A DNA stretch of 64,000 nt, from the NCBI GenBank assembly GCA_015657535.1, contig JADHZB010001916.1, forward strand, positions 38,352 through 102,351, written 5' to 3'. Of the stretch, positions 50,101 through 61,863 are shown piece by piece. Numbering within the stretch: position 1 is the stretch's first letter; each line of letters opens with the position of its first letter. A model generated the notes under the pieces. That model worked only from the letters and a program-made list of their open reading frames with translations, did not search any database and was not told where the DNA came from. This DNA is from Nephromyces sp. MM_2019. Lineage: Eukaryota > Apicomplexa > Aconoidasida > Nephromycida. Position numbers and translations under genes: made by a program.

Positions 50101-50695
50101 ACACACACTAGTCCACGGCATGCGGTGAGTACCTACTCTGGAGCAAAGATACCATTACCCAACATGTTCATCCTAAAGCAGTACAAAACATCAAACCACC
50201 AGCAACTACTTGATAGTAGCAAGCATCTACATGCGACCAACAACACCCAATGTCCAATGCGAAGGAAAGCAATGCAACATAGCCTGAACAAGGATGAGGA
50301 CACTTCCCAGAGAAACAAAGAAGCCGCACATTCTCCATAGCACACAATAGCAATGTATACACACCCTTAGCATACTATAGCACCCCAAGCGCTCCAATAA
50401 CACAATAACAGCGTATAACCCCTAGCACACAATGGCACCAAAACAAAGGTTTTACACAAAATCGACCGGAAAACATTGAGAGTTTAACCGAATCGCACAC
50501 TCGGGTTCTTCCTCAAGGGGGAACTATACCAAAACTCTTTGAAAAGAAAAATTATACCACTGCTGCATATTCACGGGACATCAAGCCCATGTTATGGCTG
50601 TCAATGATAGACCTAGTAGCCTTCTACGTCAAATAAAACGGCCACACAAAATAAAGATAATAACACTATATAAAATAACAGTTTCCAAAAGATTT
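47187..50695. other. Region upstream of POLD2, mostly unassigned
   Basis: The POLD2 promoter should lie just above 47186. A TG microsatellite occurs at about 47700-47730. A 105-codon frame on the plus strand at 48644-48961 has an ATG but no domain. Two candidate minus-strand exons near 49.7-49.9 kb are listed separately. The rest shows no recognisable gene. Confidence 0.45.
49656..49949 (-). CDS. Candidate 3' exons of an unknown minus-strand gene
   Basis: Two segments splice in frame with good borders: 49949-49819 (acceptor CTGCAG, donor GTAAGA) and 49705-49656 (acceptor GTCTAG, ending in TAG). They encode SELIETLLECAFHIRNECSL plus a further 23 residues, then VICLDGVGFDWGLWWR. The first part has the look of an amphipathic helix. 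An open frame immediately upstream (ELPAWNFGPLILGAIISGV, about 49990-50050) may be another exon, but its phase does not join directly. No family is recognised and the model may be chance. Confidence 0.25.
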
Positions 50696-51668
50696 CTACT
50701 GCGCACCAGCGGCATCCTTCTCAGCCTTGGCCTTGTAATAAGCCTGCACCTTTGGGTGAGCCATCACTACCTCAGCATGCTGCAAACAAGAAAGTAAGAT
50801 TGCCGCTTTAAACTAATCAGGAAAGCGCAGCTAGCAAGTCCTGGGATTGTGGAGGAAAGATAAGACAGTTAATGTGCAAAACATTCAAAGACACCATCTC
50901 CGAGCAAAAATCTATAAAAAGCAAAAGATTTGTTATTAATGAAAACATGCTTTGAAAAATTTCTAATGAAACACAAAATAAAGATGAGCAAGTAAACTTG
51001 TAGGCTACAAGCGACTAAGTGCACTGCATGGTCAGAAGGCAATCTGCGAGTTATTACTATCTCTAAAGCCCAGAAGAAAATGCACCAACCCTATTCAGCA
51101 TCCTACACACCTTTTTTAGTACTGGATAAGAATCAATGAGACTTTTTGGAAGCATACGCATATTGTCTTTCTCCACTGATTCGATAAACACTGCAAGAAC
51201 CAAATCAGCAATGGTGAGCTCATCGCCAACACAAAAGCCATTCTTTCCATGCTTAGTGATAGCGTTACTGATGAAGTTCATATACAAGGGGAATACATTC
51301 GCATGGTAGTTTTCGAGCGATTTCTCTTTTGCTGCTTCGTCAGTCATGTGAAAATGAGAGTAGAGCTTTGTGGCCACCTCATCAACAGAGCAGATCAACT
51401 GCATGACAAGGGCAGCCTCAAAGGGATCAGTGGGAAACAAACCAGACTTCATGCCAGCATAAACAAAGTGAGCTGTTGATTGGGGTACAGTTGTGCCTTG
51501 AATTTCCATGACAGGGAGTTGCTTAAGGGGAAGCGTGGGCTTCAATTCAGCAAATTCGGCCATAGTTATTCTCTCGTCTTCAAGACCTCCTTCAGTGCCA
51601 TGCATGGCAATCCTAACAGCCTCTGCACGTCCCTTGACATCGAAATAGATAATCTTATCCTGTGCCAT
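50696..51668 (-). CDS. Glutathione S-transferase (sigma-like), two exons
   Basis: Exon 1 is 51668-51111 and exon 2 is 50779-50696, with donor GTGTGT and acceptor TTGCAG in phase 0, giving 213 residues, a normal length for a cytosolic GST. The thioredoxin-fold half shows KIIYFDVKGRAE with the likely catalytic Tyr8, QLPV with the cis-Pro at residue 52, and QST at residues 63-65 for the glutathione gamma-glutamyl group. The all-helical half contains ELTIADLVL, the conserved N-capping region, and ends with YPVLKK joined to HAEVVMAHPKVQAYYKAKAE. The pattern fits the sigma/prostaglandin-synthase-like group shared by many protists and animals. It conjugates or reduces electrophiles with glutathione in the cytosol. 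I chose ATG 51668; a longer open stretch upstream begins with an unlikely hydrophobic extension. Reading through the intron gives a false end (VGAFSSGL), which lacks the HPKV helix. Confidence 0.93.
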
Positions 51669-52600
51669 CTTGTTTGTGGGGTAATGGGAGATACTCTTAT
51701 ATATCAGTATCAACTCTTTTACAATTCTCAATTGCCAAGTTAAATCAAGGAAAGGGAGCAACGACTCTCAGCAAATGGGGGTACGCTGCAGGAAAAATTA
51801 ATACTGAAGAACATTAGCATCCGCCACAAAAAAAATATCGAGGGGAAACGAAGCGGTTTCATGCAACATCAGGCCCCAGGTTTTAGCAGATACGAGTACC
51901 TTCCTACTAGAAAAAAAAGCTACTAGCAAAAAATGGCTACATTGACTGAAAGTTTGGTTTCTAACTCGACACCCTCAAGGAATATTACTAGCCCAATTTT
52001 ACTAGCCCAATTTTGTCTAAACCTAGTAAGTAGCGGTCGATGAAGACTGCGCACTTTCGCCGCACAAGAACATGTGCGTATTGGAAATGCAGCTTTCAAA
52101 TGTAGTACCATCCGTTCCCACAAAATTACATTAAAACACAATGAAAACGATAAACACTTGAAAGCACAAACAGCAAGAGAAAACATAACCAAGTATCCAA
52201 CTGTAACAGCCAAAGTATTCAAATCCCAAAACAAACGCATCGAACCCCTAAGCCACCACTGACCGTGACCGCAGAATAATTCGCCACCACATCCCCCTTC
52301 AGCCACAATTGAAAAACAAACCCAGTACTTCAGCTGAAAGTTCTACAACCCACTAGGCGAAGACCGCCCCTAATCGCAAATCAGAGCTACAAAAAAAGAA
52401 CCAACAAAAAGACAATTCGCGCATACGATATACAATGAAAAGCCAGCAAAACACCAGACGCGGCCTACGGAGCCAACTTCTGAATCTCATCCCCACAAAA
52501 ACACCCGGAACCACGCAAATCCAAAAATACAGCGACCGCGAGGCAAAGGCGAAAAACCGTACCAGATAATGGATAAAATATCGGTAAAAACACTGTTGTG
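51669..52600. other. 5' flank of the GST gene
   Basis: The GST promoter should be here. A 127-codon open frame on the minus strand (51923-52306) starts without ATG, contains a hydrophobic Cys-rich stretch and has no recognised domain; I do not call it. No repeats stand out apart from a short duplicated TTTTACTAGCCCAA near 51993-52015. Confidence 0.4.
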
Positions 52601-54000
52601 ATTAACATTATCGCTTAAGGAGCTCTCACCCCAAGATGAGTTTTCACCCCTGCCACGGCTAGTGCCTTAAATAGGCGCGAACCTGCCCCAAACGACTGGC
52701 AACATCTGTGATTAATCAACCTTTGCGAGGTGGCGGCATCCTGCACAACGCTGGGAAAAATTCCATCGTAGAGCGATATGAAGCGCTGAAGAGCACCCAA
52801 TGGAACAGACGTTGGGCACAAATCCACCCCAGCGCCACTATCGCCACCACCACACGATACGGGTTAGGCCCACGTGCACCCACGTGGACCCACGTGCGCA
52901 CGGCGATTAACCACAGCGCACGTCTCCACAAATTGGTTGAATCCTCACCGTATGCTACTCGTTACCAAATAGAACTTCGTCGAACATGCTGCGGTAACTC
53001 CATGCCTTCACACGCAGTGCCGCCGCACAGCCGCTTAGCATGCCATCCCCACAGGGACATGCCCATACGTAGGCCCGTGCGAATTTTGGGTACGGTGCCG
53101 GATATCGACATCCTACAGCTCCCCTTGGAATACGGAGATTCCCGCTGCATCTGCGCGGGCCCCTGAATGCACCTATCCAAGCGAAAGTGTTGTACCGCTA
53201 CTTCCGTGGCCACCCTCCACCCGCTTGCGCATGTTTTGCCGCAACAGCTGGAAAAGCCGCTAATGCAACCCAATGAGCTACCCTCGAGGTTATACTACCG
53301 CAACAGTCGATAACCCTTTACCCGAACTCAATGAAATGCTCATTCTACTACCCCTACTGGACATACTTCTACCGCGGTAAGCGAACTTTCGTTTCCCGGC
53401 TTCATTCTTTACCCGTGTTCAAATTTGAGCACCCTTGCGGGCCAGTCTCGACAACATCCCGGGACTTGTTCCCACATGCGTACCCCGTTGATTGCCCATC
53501 ATCAAAGATGCACTACTTGAAAGACCACAGCCTCCTGGCCCCCCAGTTTTGGGGCAAATTACATACTAGTGTGTTTCGCGCTGCAAGTGTGCAAGGTACC
53601 ACGCGCTGCACCCATAACTTGCAAGAACCCCGCCCGCCGATACGCATCTCACTTTCTCATGGACTGCCAAGCAACACATAACCAATGAACCGCCCTCAAC
53701 ATCAAAAAGTGTGGAAGCATTCGCATGAAAGCAGGGCGGGTGCACAAAGTAGGTGGACACAGCGGCATGGGAAACCTGAGCATGTAACAGCAAACAAATG
53801 GTGTGGGTGTCACCGTTGGGTAGAGCTTGCATCGACCTGTACTCTACGCGGAACGTAGCGTACCCGGGATGCCGCTCAGCACTACAGGCTCCTGCTGCAA
53901 TTCCCTTTGGACGGAGGGCTCAGAAGTTGGAATCGTATGTACCCCACTTGTGACTCTGGAATCGGGATAAAAACTATCAAGCCATCACTATATCGTACGT
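52600..54000. other. GC-richer island of unknown content
   Basis: By eye, base composition rises to about half GC, against roughly 35-40% around it. Several overlapping frames of 88-152 codons occur on both strands (for example + 52708-53166 and + 53331-53681), rich in Arg, Pro, His and Cys, as expected from random GC-rich DNA. No transposase, reverse transcriptase or host domain was recognised. It may be a decayed mobile element, a transferred segment or a regulatory CpG-like island. Confidence 0.5.
52869..52898. promoter_or_regulatory. Three CACGTG palindromes at exact 10-bp spacing
   Basis: CCCACGTGNN occurs three times in a row, with CACGTG at 52871-52876, 52881-52886 and 52891-52896. 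CACGTG is the canonical E-box/G-box. A 10-bp period would put the three sites on one face of the helix. It could equally be a short tandem repeat without function. Confidence 0.4.
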
Positions 54001-57000
54001 GATCGCTTGGATTCGCTTGCATTCTCCTTTCACTTTATACTATGGAAGAAGATGCAAAAAAAGTGATCCTTTTCTTTCAATTAAGGAATCAACACTGCCT
54101 ACCATGTTGCTGCTCTATCAACTGGTTAAGGCTAGCACGCATCGTTGAGGACTCTACCGCACTCTTGAAGGCAGCCTCAGGCTACGCGTAACTGCATTAT
54201 GAGTACCGGTCATATATTGTTCAATGTATTTCCCCGCGGCTTTATTCCATGTCTCAGTTATGAGGGAACTTCTCCGACAAGCGCCGCATTTTGTACCCAT
54301 AAGTAGCGGACCACGCACCCGACTTCGCCGAAGGATAGCTGGTTAGCGGTTGTACCCGGTTGCCCACTATGGACAGGATATGGACCGGGCAAATAATATC
54401 GTGGGAATTGGGACGAGTACGGCTAGCAGAAGGCACAAGTTTGTATGTAATGGGCTCTCTGTGTTGCTTTGCAAGGTCATTTAAATGAGTATAAATAACA
54501 GCGCTAGGTACCATGGCACCGGTGCTACTCTCATTACACAAAGTAGAAAATGTTTGCAAGTTTGGCGAAGCACTGTAATGCGCGTGAAAATATAGAACAA
54601 GAAAATCCAAATAGTACCACAAGTTGACAAAAAAAAACTGCGCTTCAATGCGCTCTATCGGACCTACCTCGATGGGCAAGAGCATAAAGAATGTGTGCCG
54701 ATCGCAAAGTCGGACTGATATGAATGCGGTCAAAAGTGGATGCACACAAATTTGATTTCAAGTAATTCAGCCTAAGTGGGGATTGAGGGAATAGTTCAGT
54801 CCAAGCAGCGAAAAAGCAAGTAGTGCAGTTTGAGCAGCAGTTAATGAAGTAGTTCATTCCAAGCAGCGATAGAGCCAGTACTTTAGTTCAAGCACTGATT
54901 GAGTCATTTCCAGGAGTGAAACAAACAAGCTACTCGTATGATTACTGTATCACAAGAATCATTCATGTAACAGTGGCAGCGCCCGCTTGGGGCTGGCGAA
55001 CAGTGCACCTTCAAGACCTCATGGATATGATTTAATAAGGACAGAACAAGAAATATCACACTTATAAGCGCATACGTACCGAAAAATTACACAATAAAAT
55101 TCATGCATGCTAGCAGTTGGTGCTACACATGCATAAGCGCCGTACCACTTTATACACCTTACGTGCTAGATGCATTGTGGTATAGTCTTAACGACGAACC
55201 ACTCAAGTTTCTGCATAAAAGGTTGAGTCATTGCTCCACTAGGCAGCACTCTAGCTAAGTCTAGTTGCCCGGACGCGCATCGTCTAAGTGAAATTTTAAT
55301 CTCTGAAATTCAACTAGCTTCGGGGAATCATCCCCAACTCTAGGTGAATGCAGAAGTTTTTGGAAGCATAATGGAAGGTAAAATAGCAAGCTACAAGGAA
55401 CTGCAAGGGGATATTCATCAAAAAGAACTGGCGAAACTACGTGCCCATTCCCCACTCGGGGGTGCGTGAGTACGGTCACATGCATGACATATTGAGAATG
55501 CACCTGGAACACTCTGATACTTTGAAATATGCTAAACGCTGCTGTTATGCGAAAATTTCATATAAAATCGAAAACTTCAAATACGATTAATAACAGGCTC
55601 TAATAAGGCACTCAAGCTATGGTAAAAATTATGCCTGCCACTGGACACAAGAAAGAGCGGCGGCGCACTACCTGCACGGGTCACTAGCTCTGCGTACCAG
55701 AGGCTTCCACAGGGAATTGGGAGAGGTTTCTCGTATTATGCAGACATAATAGGGGCATTAAGCACGTAGAAGAGGGCCCCTGCCCAATCAAATTTCTTCA
55801 AATTAATAACAAGAAACTTGGTGCTTCTGGCGATATATCAAACTAAAAAAGCGACAACTTCTCTGTAAAGTATCACTCCGGATTCACTGTAAGGAAGGTA
55901 GCAGCAACTGGCAACTCCCGCACTACCAGAAATGGTCTTCAAAAAGCTGTGGGGAACTTGTCGACGGAGAATAACCTGCTTAAGATAGCAATGGATACCC
56001 TTACAAGAGGAGAATAATCAGTATATTTTCCAGAGACGTACACATATTTGGAGGATATGCACCAGATAATTCCGCGTCGAACGAGATTCCAGTGATTTTC
56101 TTGTTGTAGGGTTTTTTCCGGCCCGATAAATAAGCCTCCAAGCCAGTGGAAATTGTCAACTGGTTTCACTGGCTTTTCTGCCGCACTACAGCGTCACTGG
56201 AGCCCCAAATACCGACGATACGGGCAGTCATCAGCGCGCCGTGAGCAGGCAGCGAGCACGCCCTGTCGATGAGACCCCCGCAAAATTGCAGTGTGCAACT
56301 GTCACAAAATGCTTGGGTATCTAACATGCGGAATTATAGTGCCTTATGGATACTTTAAACGGTAATTTATCTCTGCATGAGACTGTTAAATTTGCAAAGA
56401 GTGGGCAGCTTCATGCCTAAAGTTAAAAGTGTACCTTTCCATTTCAAATGCACTTGCGTTGTGGTATGTCGCTTTACTTTTATGACATGTATTTGTAGGG
56501 TGACGCTACAGTCACTATAATCGTGAACTCTTGTTCATTTTGCCGGAGTCATGTTGTGTATGCCTGTGTCATCACTATCATTGATGTCACCGTCGGCATC
56601 ACTTTAGGAAACAAACAAGCTAATACTATGCCATAAGCGTGTCTTAGCAAAGCCAGCTAATACTATACCATAAGCTTGGATTAGCTTGTTTCCAGAGAAA
56701 AATTGATGACATTCGATTGGCTTGCCTCTATAGCGGCGAATGTATTCACCTAAACAGCAAAACCTAAGAGCAACAGCAAAAAAATATAGCAGAAATTTCA
56801 GCTGTGAAGTACCGACATGGTCGGATATACTGGTATTATTTTCTAACGAGTCCTTGTGCAGTGTTTTCATCGAACTTTTCCTTGTATCAATACGTATCCC
56901 AAGCTAAATTGTGTACCAGATGCATTTTCAACACCCAATAACCCACATGATCTCACTGTGGTAGCTATAGTTTCTGCACAATATGTAGCTGGATGGCTTG

Positions 57001-58189
57001 CAAAAATCAATACAGCGGCGGCATAACGCCGTTTGAGGAAGCTACTTCAACTCTCTTGCATATGCGCTTTGCAGTATTCAGGTTATGTTTTGTATGGCTG
57101 TATGTTTTGGAACAGGGGACACTTCAAATCGTCAATACTATCAATATCTCCAAAAGTCTCATTCGCTTGAAAAGTGGCGAGCAAAAGCCTACAAACTCTC
57201 GTGGCTCAAAATAAACAAAGAACAAGTGCATATTGCTTTACACTCAGCAGAAATTTAACAATGTATGTGCAAGCTGAATTTGTATGAAGGATTCACAAGA
57301 TATTCCCGTAGAGAATACAAATATACAGAGGAAACATATGCATACAGAACTTCTTCAAGCTACACGCATGAAAAATATCTATATATTTTTGGCCGCGCGA
57401 GCTCATGTGTTAAGAACGGCTTTTACAGTGCTCAACCACGGAATATGATTTAGGAAATCTTCTTATTTGTTGACTCTAGTTCCATCATAGTTTCCATGTT
57501 AATTTTCCAACTTGTCTCTATAGCCAGGAATATTAGCACCTAATTGAAGACATATCCCTTGATATTGCTTGGAGCAGCTCAAGGCACTATAGAAATCATC
57601 AGTCTTCACATAATATGAATTCGTGCAAGAGTAAACGGGATGTGCTGTCACACTGATAACACGAAAAAAAAGAATGAAACTACAGAACTGCGCATTTTCC
57701 ACTGGTATTATCGTGAGATTATTCTAGTTCCACAAAAAAATGGATATTCGCTTCTTTTTTTTAAAGTAACGTGGATTGGAGGTTTACCAACAAAGTATGA
57801 ACTGACTCTCTGACATTTCTACTTGCCGATAGACATGCGCACGTGAGGAAGCTACGCTTGGAAAAAATAGTACCTAGCTAAAACAGTTGGCATTCGCTGA
57901 TGCGCGCTCCTGGTTGAGAAAATTAGCTTTACGCAGACACATGCATGCTTGACCGCTAATTCTGCAGCAACGCTGGAATTCCAGCTGCGAAGAAGGCGCC
58001 TTTTTCAGCTAAAAAAAAATCGATGCCAAATCTCCTTGAGGCATTCTAGAGACCATAGCTTTCATGATATACAGAAACATCTTGTAGATGTTTGCTGATA
58101 TATTTTCATGTATTTTACATAGATGTGATTTTTGTGCGTAGGAGTGAGGTCTGTTTATGCCATAGAATAGCAAATAAAGTATTGTGTAT

Positions 58190-58475
58190 GACCCGTCTTT
58201 TTGCTTGGAAATATGTGCTGTCGTATGTGTGCGATCTATGCTTCTGCATATAACTATGTGGTTCCGCATGTGTGCATAATCTATCCTGTGCTATACAACT
58301 ACGCAATGTCTTGTGTGTATAATCTATCCTTCTGCAAATAACTATTTGTTGTATGTATGCGATCTATCCTACGTGGAGCCAGGTAATGTCGTGTGCGCAT
58401 AATCCATCCTTGTACACTACAAAACTAGGTAATGTCATGTGTTTGTGTAATCCATCTTTCTGTATACCCACTCCA
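58190..58475 (+). repeat. Degenerate tandem repeat of about 55-60 bp
   Basis: The phrase TGTGCATAATCTATCCT, followed by a TGCA/TACA stretch, ACTA and then GTAATGTC, recurs with changes at about 58200, 58260, 58310, 58350, 58395 and 58440. Copies differ in length and sequence, so the array is old. Confidence 0.65.
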
Positions 58476-58920
58476 TAGCTAGTGTTGTGTGTATCATAGG
58501 AGGTTGGGCTTTCGCATGCGCTTCACGGTTGCAAAGCACTTCGTGTGTGCAGCAAACCTCGTCTGCGCGCTTCATAGTAACAAGGGCCGTTGTGTATGTG
58601 CTACCGTCACAATATATGCTCCGGATTTAGGTGGCAGCAAGTTTGGGTGTTTTTCTTCCTCATTTTGATGATAGGTAGCTTTCACCTTAAAAGGAATGTG
58701 CTACTGGTAAAAAATCCTGCGTATTTGCTTTGATTGTGTGTGTGGTTACCTGTTGAGTCGTGGTTTCTGTAGAGTGCTGTTCTCCACTTTGCGTCGTGGA
58801 GTCTTGTCAGCGCTAACCTGTGCGCCCCCTCTGTTGATGTGTGTGCGCATGGACCACTCGGGGGGTCCTCCCACTTCATCCGTCCCTACACATATTGACA
58901 AATAATAATAAGCAATATAA

Positions 58921-58933
58921 CCACCCCCCCCCT
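58921..58933. repeat. Run of ten C
   Basis: CCACCCCCCCCCC at 58921-58933 is a long homopolymer for this AT-rich DNA and is a likely place for sequencing or replication length errors. Confidence 0.9.
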
Positions 58934-59054
58934 TCCTCCTTTTAATAAGTCCCCCTGTCCCTAACATTGCCAAGCGACCGCACGGGAACGCGCGCCTGCG
59001 TTGGTGTTGTGTGTGTGGGTGTTGTGTGTATATGGTGGTCTGTATGTACCTATA

Positions 59055-59110
59055 TATATATATATATGTATGTATGTCCGTGTATGTATGTATGTGTATG
59101 TGTATGTATA
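59055..59110 (+). repeat. TA/TATG/TGTATG microsatellite
   Basis: A (TA)n run passes into TATGTATGTCCG and TGTATGTATG units and leads straight into the 40-bp minisatellite that follows. Confidence 0.8.
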
Positions 59111-59305
59111 GAGAGTAAGACCCTTTAGTTATCCCTAAATTCATATAAAGGGCGAGATTCTTTTTAGGTATCTCTATGTGCATATAGAGGGCAAGACCCT
59201 TTTTAGTTATCTCTATATTCATATAGAGGGGGAGACTCTTTTAAGGAAATATATGCATGTGCATATAGAGAGCAGGACTCTTTGGTTATATATATGCATA
59301 CGCAG
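59111..59305 (+). repeat. Five-copy minisatellite of about 40 bp
   Basis: Units start at about 59111, 59151, 59190, 59229 and 59271. Each carries a GAGNNNAAGACYCTTT-like block, then TTANNTATCTCTATNTNCATATAGAG. Copies two and three are most alike. The CATATAGAG end and the following GG junction are the best conserved parts. Confidence 0.8.
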
Positions 59306-60971
59306 CACTCCGCCTCCCCCCTATTGGACTACCTTCCGTATATCCTATTTTCCACCCCACCAGAGTAATAATTTTGCTCACTGCTGAGCAAAAGGCAATC
59401 ATTTGCTTGAAACGCGGGTAAAGCCTGTGGTTGACTTTCACAGCTACGGATGGATCGTTCCTAATTTCCCATCTTCGTAAGTTTTTCTGGTGGTAGTGAA
59501 GCAGAGACCACCGCTTACTTTAGCCCCGCACACCCGCGTAATTCACTCCTCCCGGTTTGTGTGCATTGGTGGAATGTTTCACGCGCAGAAAGTATCATAT
59601 ACGATACCTGTATGTTTCTGCACCCTTCTTTGTATTGATTTGTAGTGCTTGATTGTTAGAACTTGCCTTGTATGTGGAGTACGTGCGTCGAGCTCTGTTT
59701 ACTGATAGAATAATTGCGTCTCCGAGCGCTAATTACTTGTGTGTAAAGCTATGTATCCGCGGGTAAACATGCCTGAAAAGACACTAGGTTATAGAAAAGG
59801 GGTTTTTGCTTCTTCTCTATATAGTAGCTAAGGAAGCTGCTGCTCCTTATGGTAAGGGAAGGGGATATGTAATCCACTAAGTTTAAAAGAATACGAATAG
59901 CACGTGAGCTTAAAGTGTATTTTCCAGCCGACGAAGTTGATTTTCTATATCCATGTGAGAGAGCAGTGAATGCGTGAACGGAGGGCTGCAAACCCACGGA
60001 TGCCATTTAGGAAGATGTGCGGAGTGAATTGCGTTTGATATACTTCAAAAAGTTAGCACTAACGCAAGAAAAAAGCAGCCTATGGTTGATGCAAACACTT
60101 GCACACACACACGCACAGTGATGCTTATTGAAGTTTATGCACGCACGCACACACATGTACGGTGATGCTTCTTAATACACACAGATATTGCTGCTTGTTC
60201 ATTTTTTGAAATACTCATGCGATATCTCCGGACAAGTGAGAATGCTTAGGAGGGCACGCACTCTTCATGAAGCGGGGTTGATATGTCATCAGCACAGAAG
60301 TCTTAATAATCTTCAATCAGATTTTTTGTGTAAGGCCCCTCACTACAATCCGATGCATTTTCTTCGTATGAATCACAGGGTCTGTACTATCCCTTCTCTG
60401 ATGCTAGCTGCTGCGCAGTGAAATCGGCTGAATCATGTGTATTCCTAGAAAATGCTGCTTTTATTGCCCATGCTGCGTGTGGAAAGGGGTAGTTTCATCA
60501 GCCCTTGCGTTTGTGCGAAGGCCTCTGTCATCATCTCTCCTGTTTATTCAAGACGTTACTTTTTCATCCCTCCTGTTTTTGCTAGACTACTTTCTTCAGC
60601 TCCACTGTGTGTGCAGTAGATAAGCCTTATGCCTCTGATAACACATTTTCACGCCTATATATTATCTCCCGAAATTTTTAGCCGTATAAAGTTTGCTCGC
60701 ACACACGTATGCCTAGGTGTATAGTTCCTCAAAACTACCTGTGAAAGATGCGCTTGCCTGTATGAGTGTGAAGCGAGTCTTGCATCGTAGAAAGCAGCGA
60801 AAAAATGTGCAATTTGAAGATTTTTACTTGTTTATTGGCGCACATGTGAGTGGCTTTAACGCGTTTTCCTTCTCTCAACGTGTAATGGCAAACTATGCGA
60901 TAGAGATAAGCTAAAAATTGATGAGGTTATGTGGTGCTTTGTCTTGTGATAGCTCCTTAAACCTAATATTA

Positions 60972-61058
60972 CTGTGTGTGTACATGTGTGTATGTGCGTG
61001 TGTGTGTGTGCACGTGTGTATGTGTGCGTGTGTGCATGTGTGTGTCTGTGTGTCTGTG
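60972..61058 (+). repeat. Long TG-rich microsatellite
   Basis: About 87 bases of TG interrupted by TA, CG, CA and TC steps. This is the longest plus-strand TG tract of the region and lies about 800 bases upstream of the Pro-rich gene. Confidence 0.85.
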
Positions 61059-61863
61059 ATAACTAAGCCTGTGGTGAGCTCTTTTCAAAGTGAAGGCGCT
61101 TTTTACGCATAGCACCGTTGCGTATGATGAGGATAAGGCAGCTTAACCCTTATGTAAAGGTTTCTACCTTACTAGATGTAATGGCAATGTAAACTACTAA
61201 TTTTAGTAGTAATTTTGGGTGATTTGTTGTATGAGGTGTTCTCAGTGTGTAAAGCCTTTGTTTGTCTTGTCCTCTCTGAGCTTTGTGTGTTAAGTTGGGT
61301 TGACCAGGGCATTATCTCTCTGATGTACTGTAAACACATGCAAGCTCACGTTCTATGTTGCATGGGGTGCACACACAGGCCTTTTCTTGAGTGTTTTGAA
61401 GAGGGATACAAAGTTTCCCTTACTTATTATAAAGAGAGATGCACTCTTTCTCTTGGGTGTTATAAGCACACACACATATACGTCCTCTTGCATATGATGC
61501 TAACGTATACTCCTGTATTTTACAAAAGCACAAACGCACTCTCTCGCATATTATCGACACACACATTTGCTTTTGCATATTGTATGTATATGTGTATGCC
61601 CAGCTAAATCTGAATGTATACATTCACCTTTTAATCCTACTCCTGTTTTAACACTCAATCCCCCCTCTTGTCAGCATACCTCTGTACGTACACTATCAGA
61701 GCAGGCCATTGATAATCATTGACTCTTTGCATTCTCGATACATATACTGCGCACACCCATACACACCAACGCACACCAACACACTGTCCCTCTCGTTCTT
61801 CTTTGCCCTCAGACCAGCTCGAGATAGAGACTGCTTGTGTGTGTTATCCCATATCCTTTGAAG

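Larger units (their letters stand above)
54001..61863. other. Long region without a recognised gene, rich in satellites after 58 kb
   Basis: From 54.0 to 58.0 kb there are only unassigned frames, the longest on the minus strand at 54254-54745 (163 codons, no domain recognised). From 58.0 to 61.1 kb plus-strand TG tracts and minisatellites dominate. By analogy with the Der introns, this part could contain introns and 5' exons of the plus-strand gene at 61864, but I found no exon to prove it. Confidence 0.4.

Noticed and set aside
51063..51110. GST end read through to VGAFSSGL
   Set aside because: This is intron read-through; the true C-terminal helix is in the exon at 50779-50696.
54254..54745. 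163-codon minus-strand frame as a mobile-element remnant
   Set aside because: No reverse transcriptase, integrase or transposase motif and no terminal repeats; length is possible by chance at this composition.
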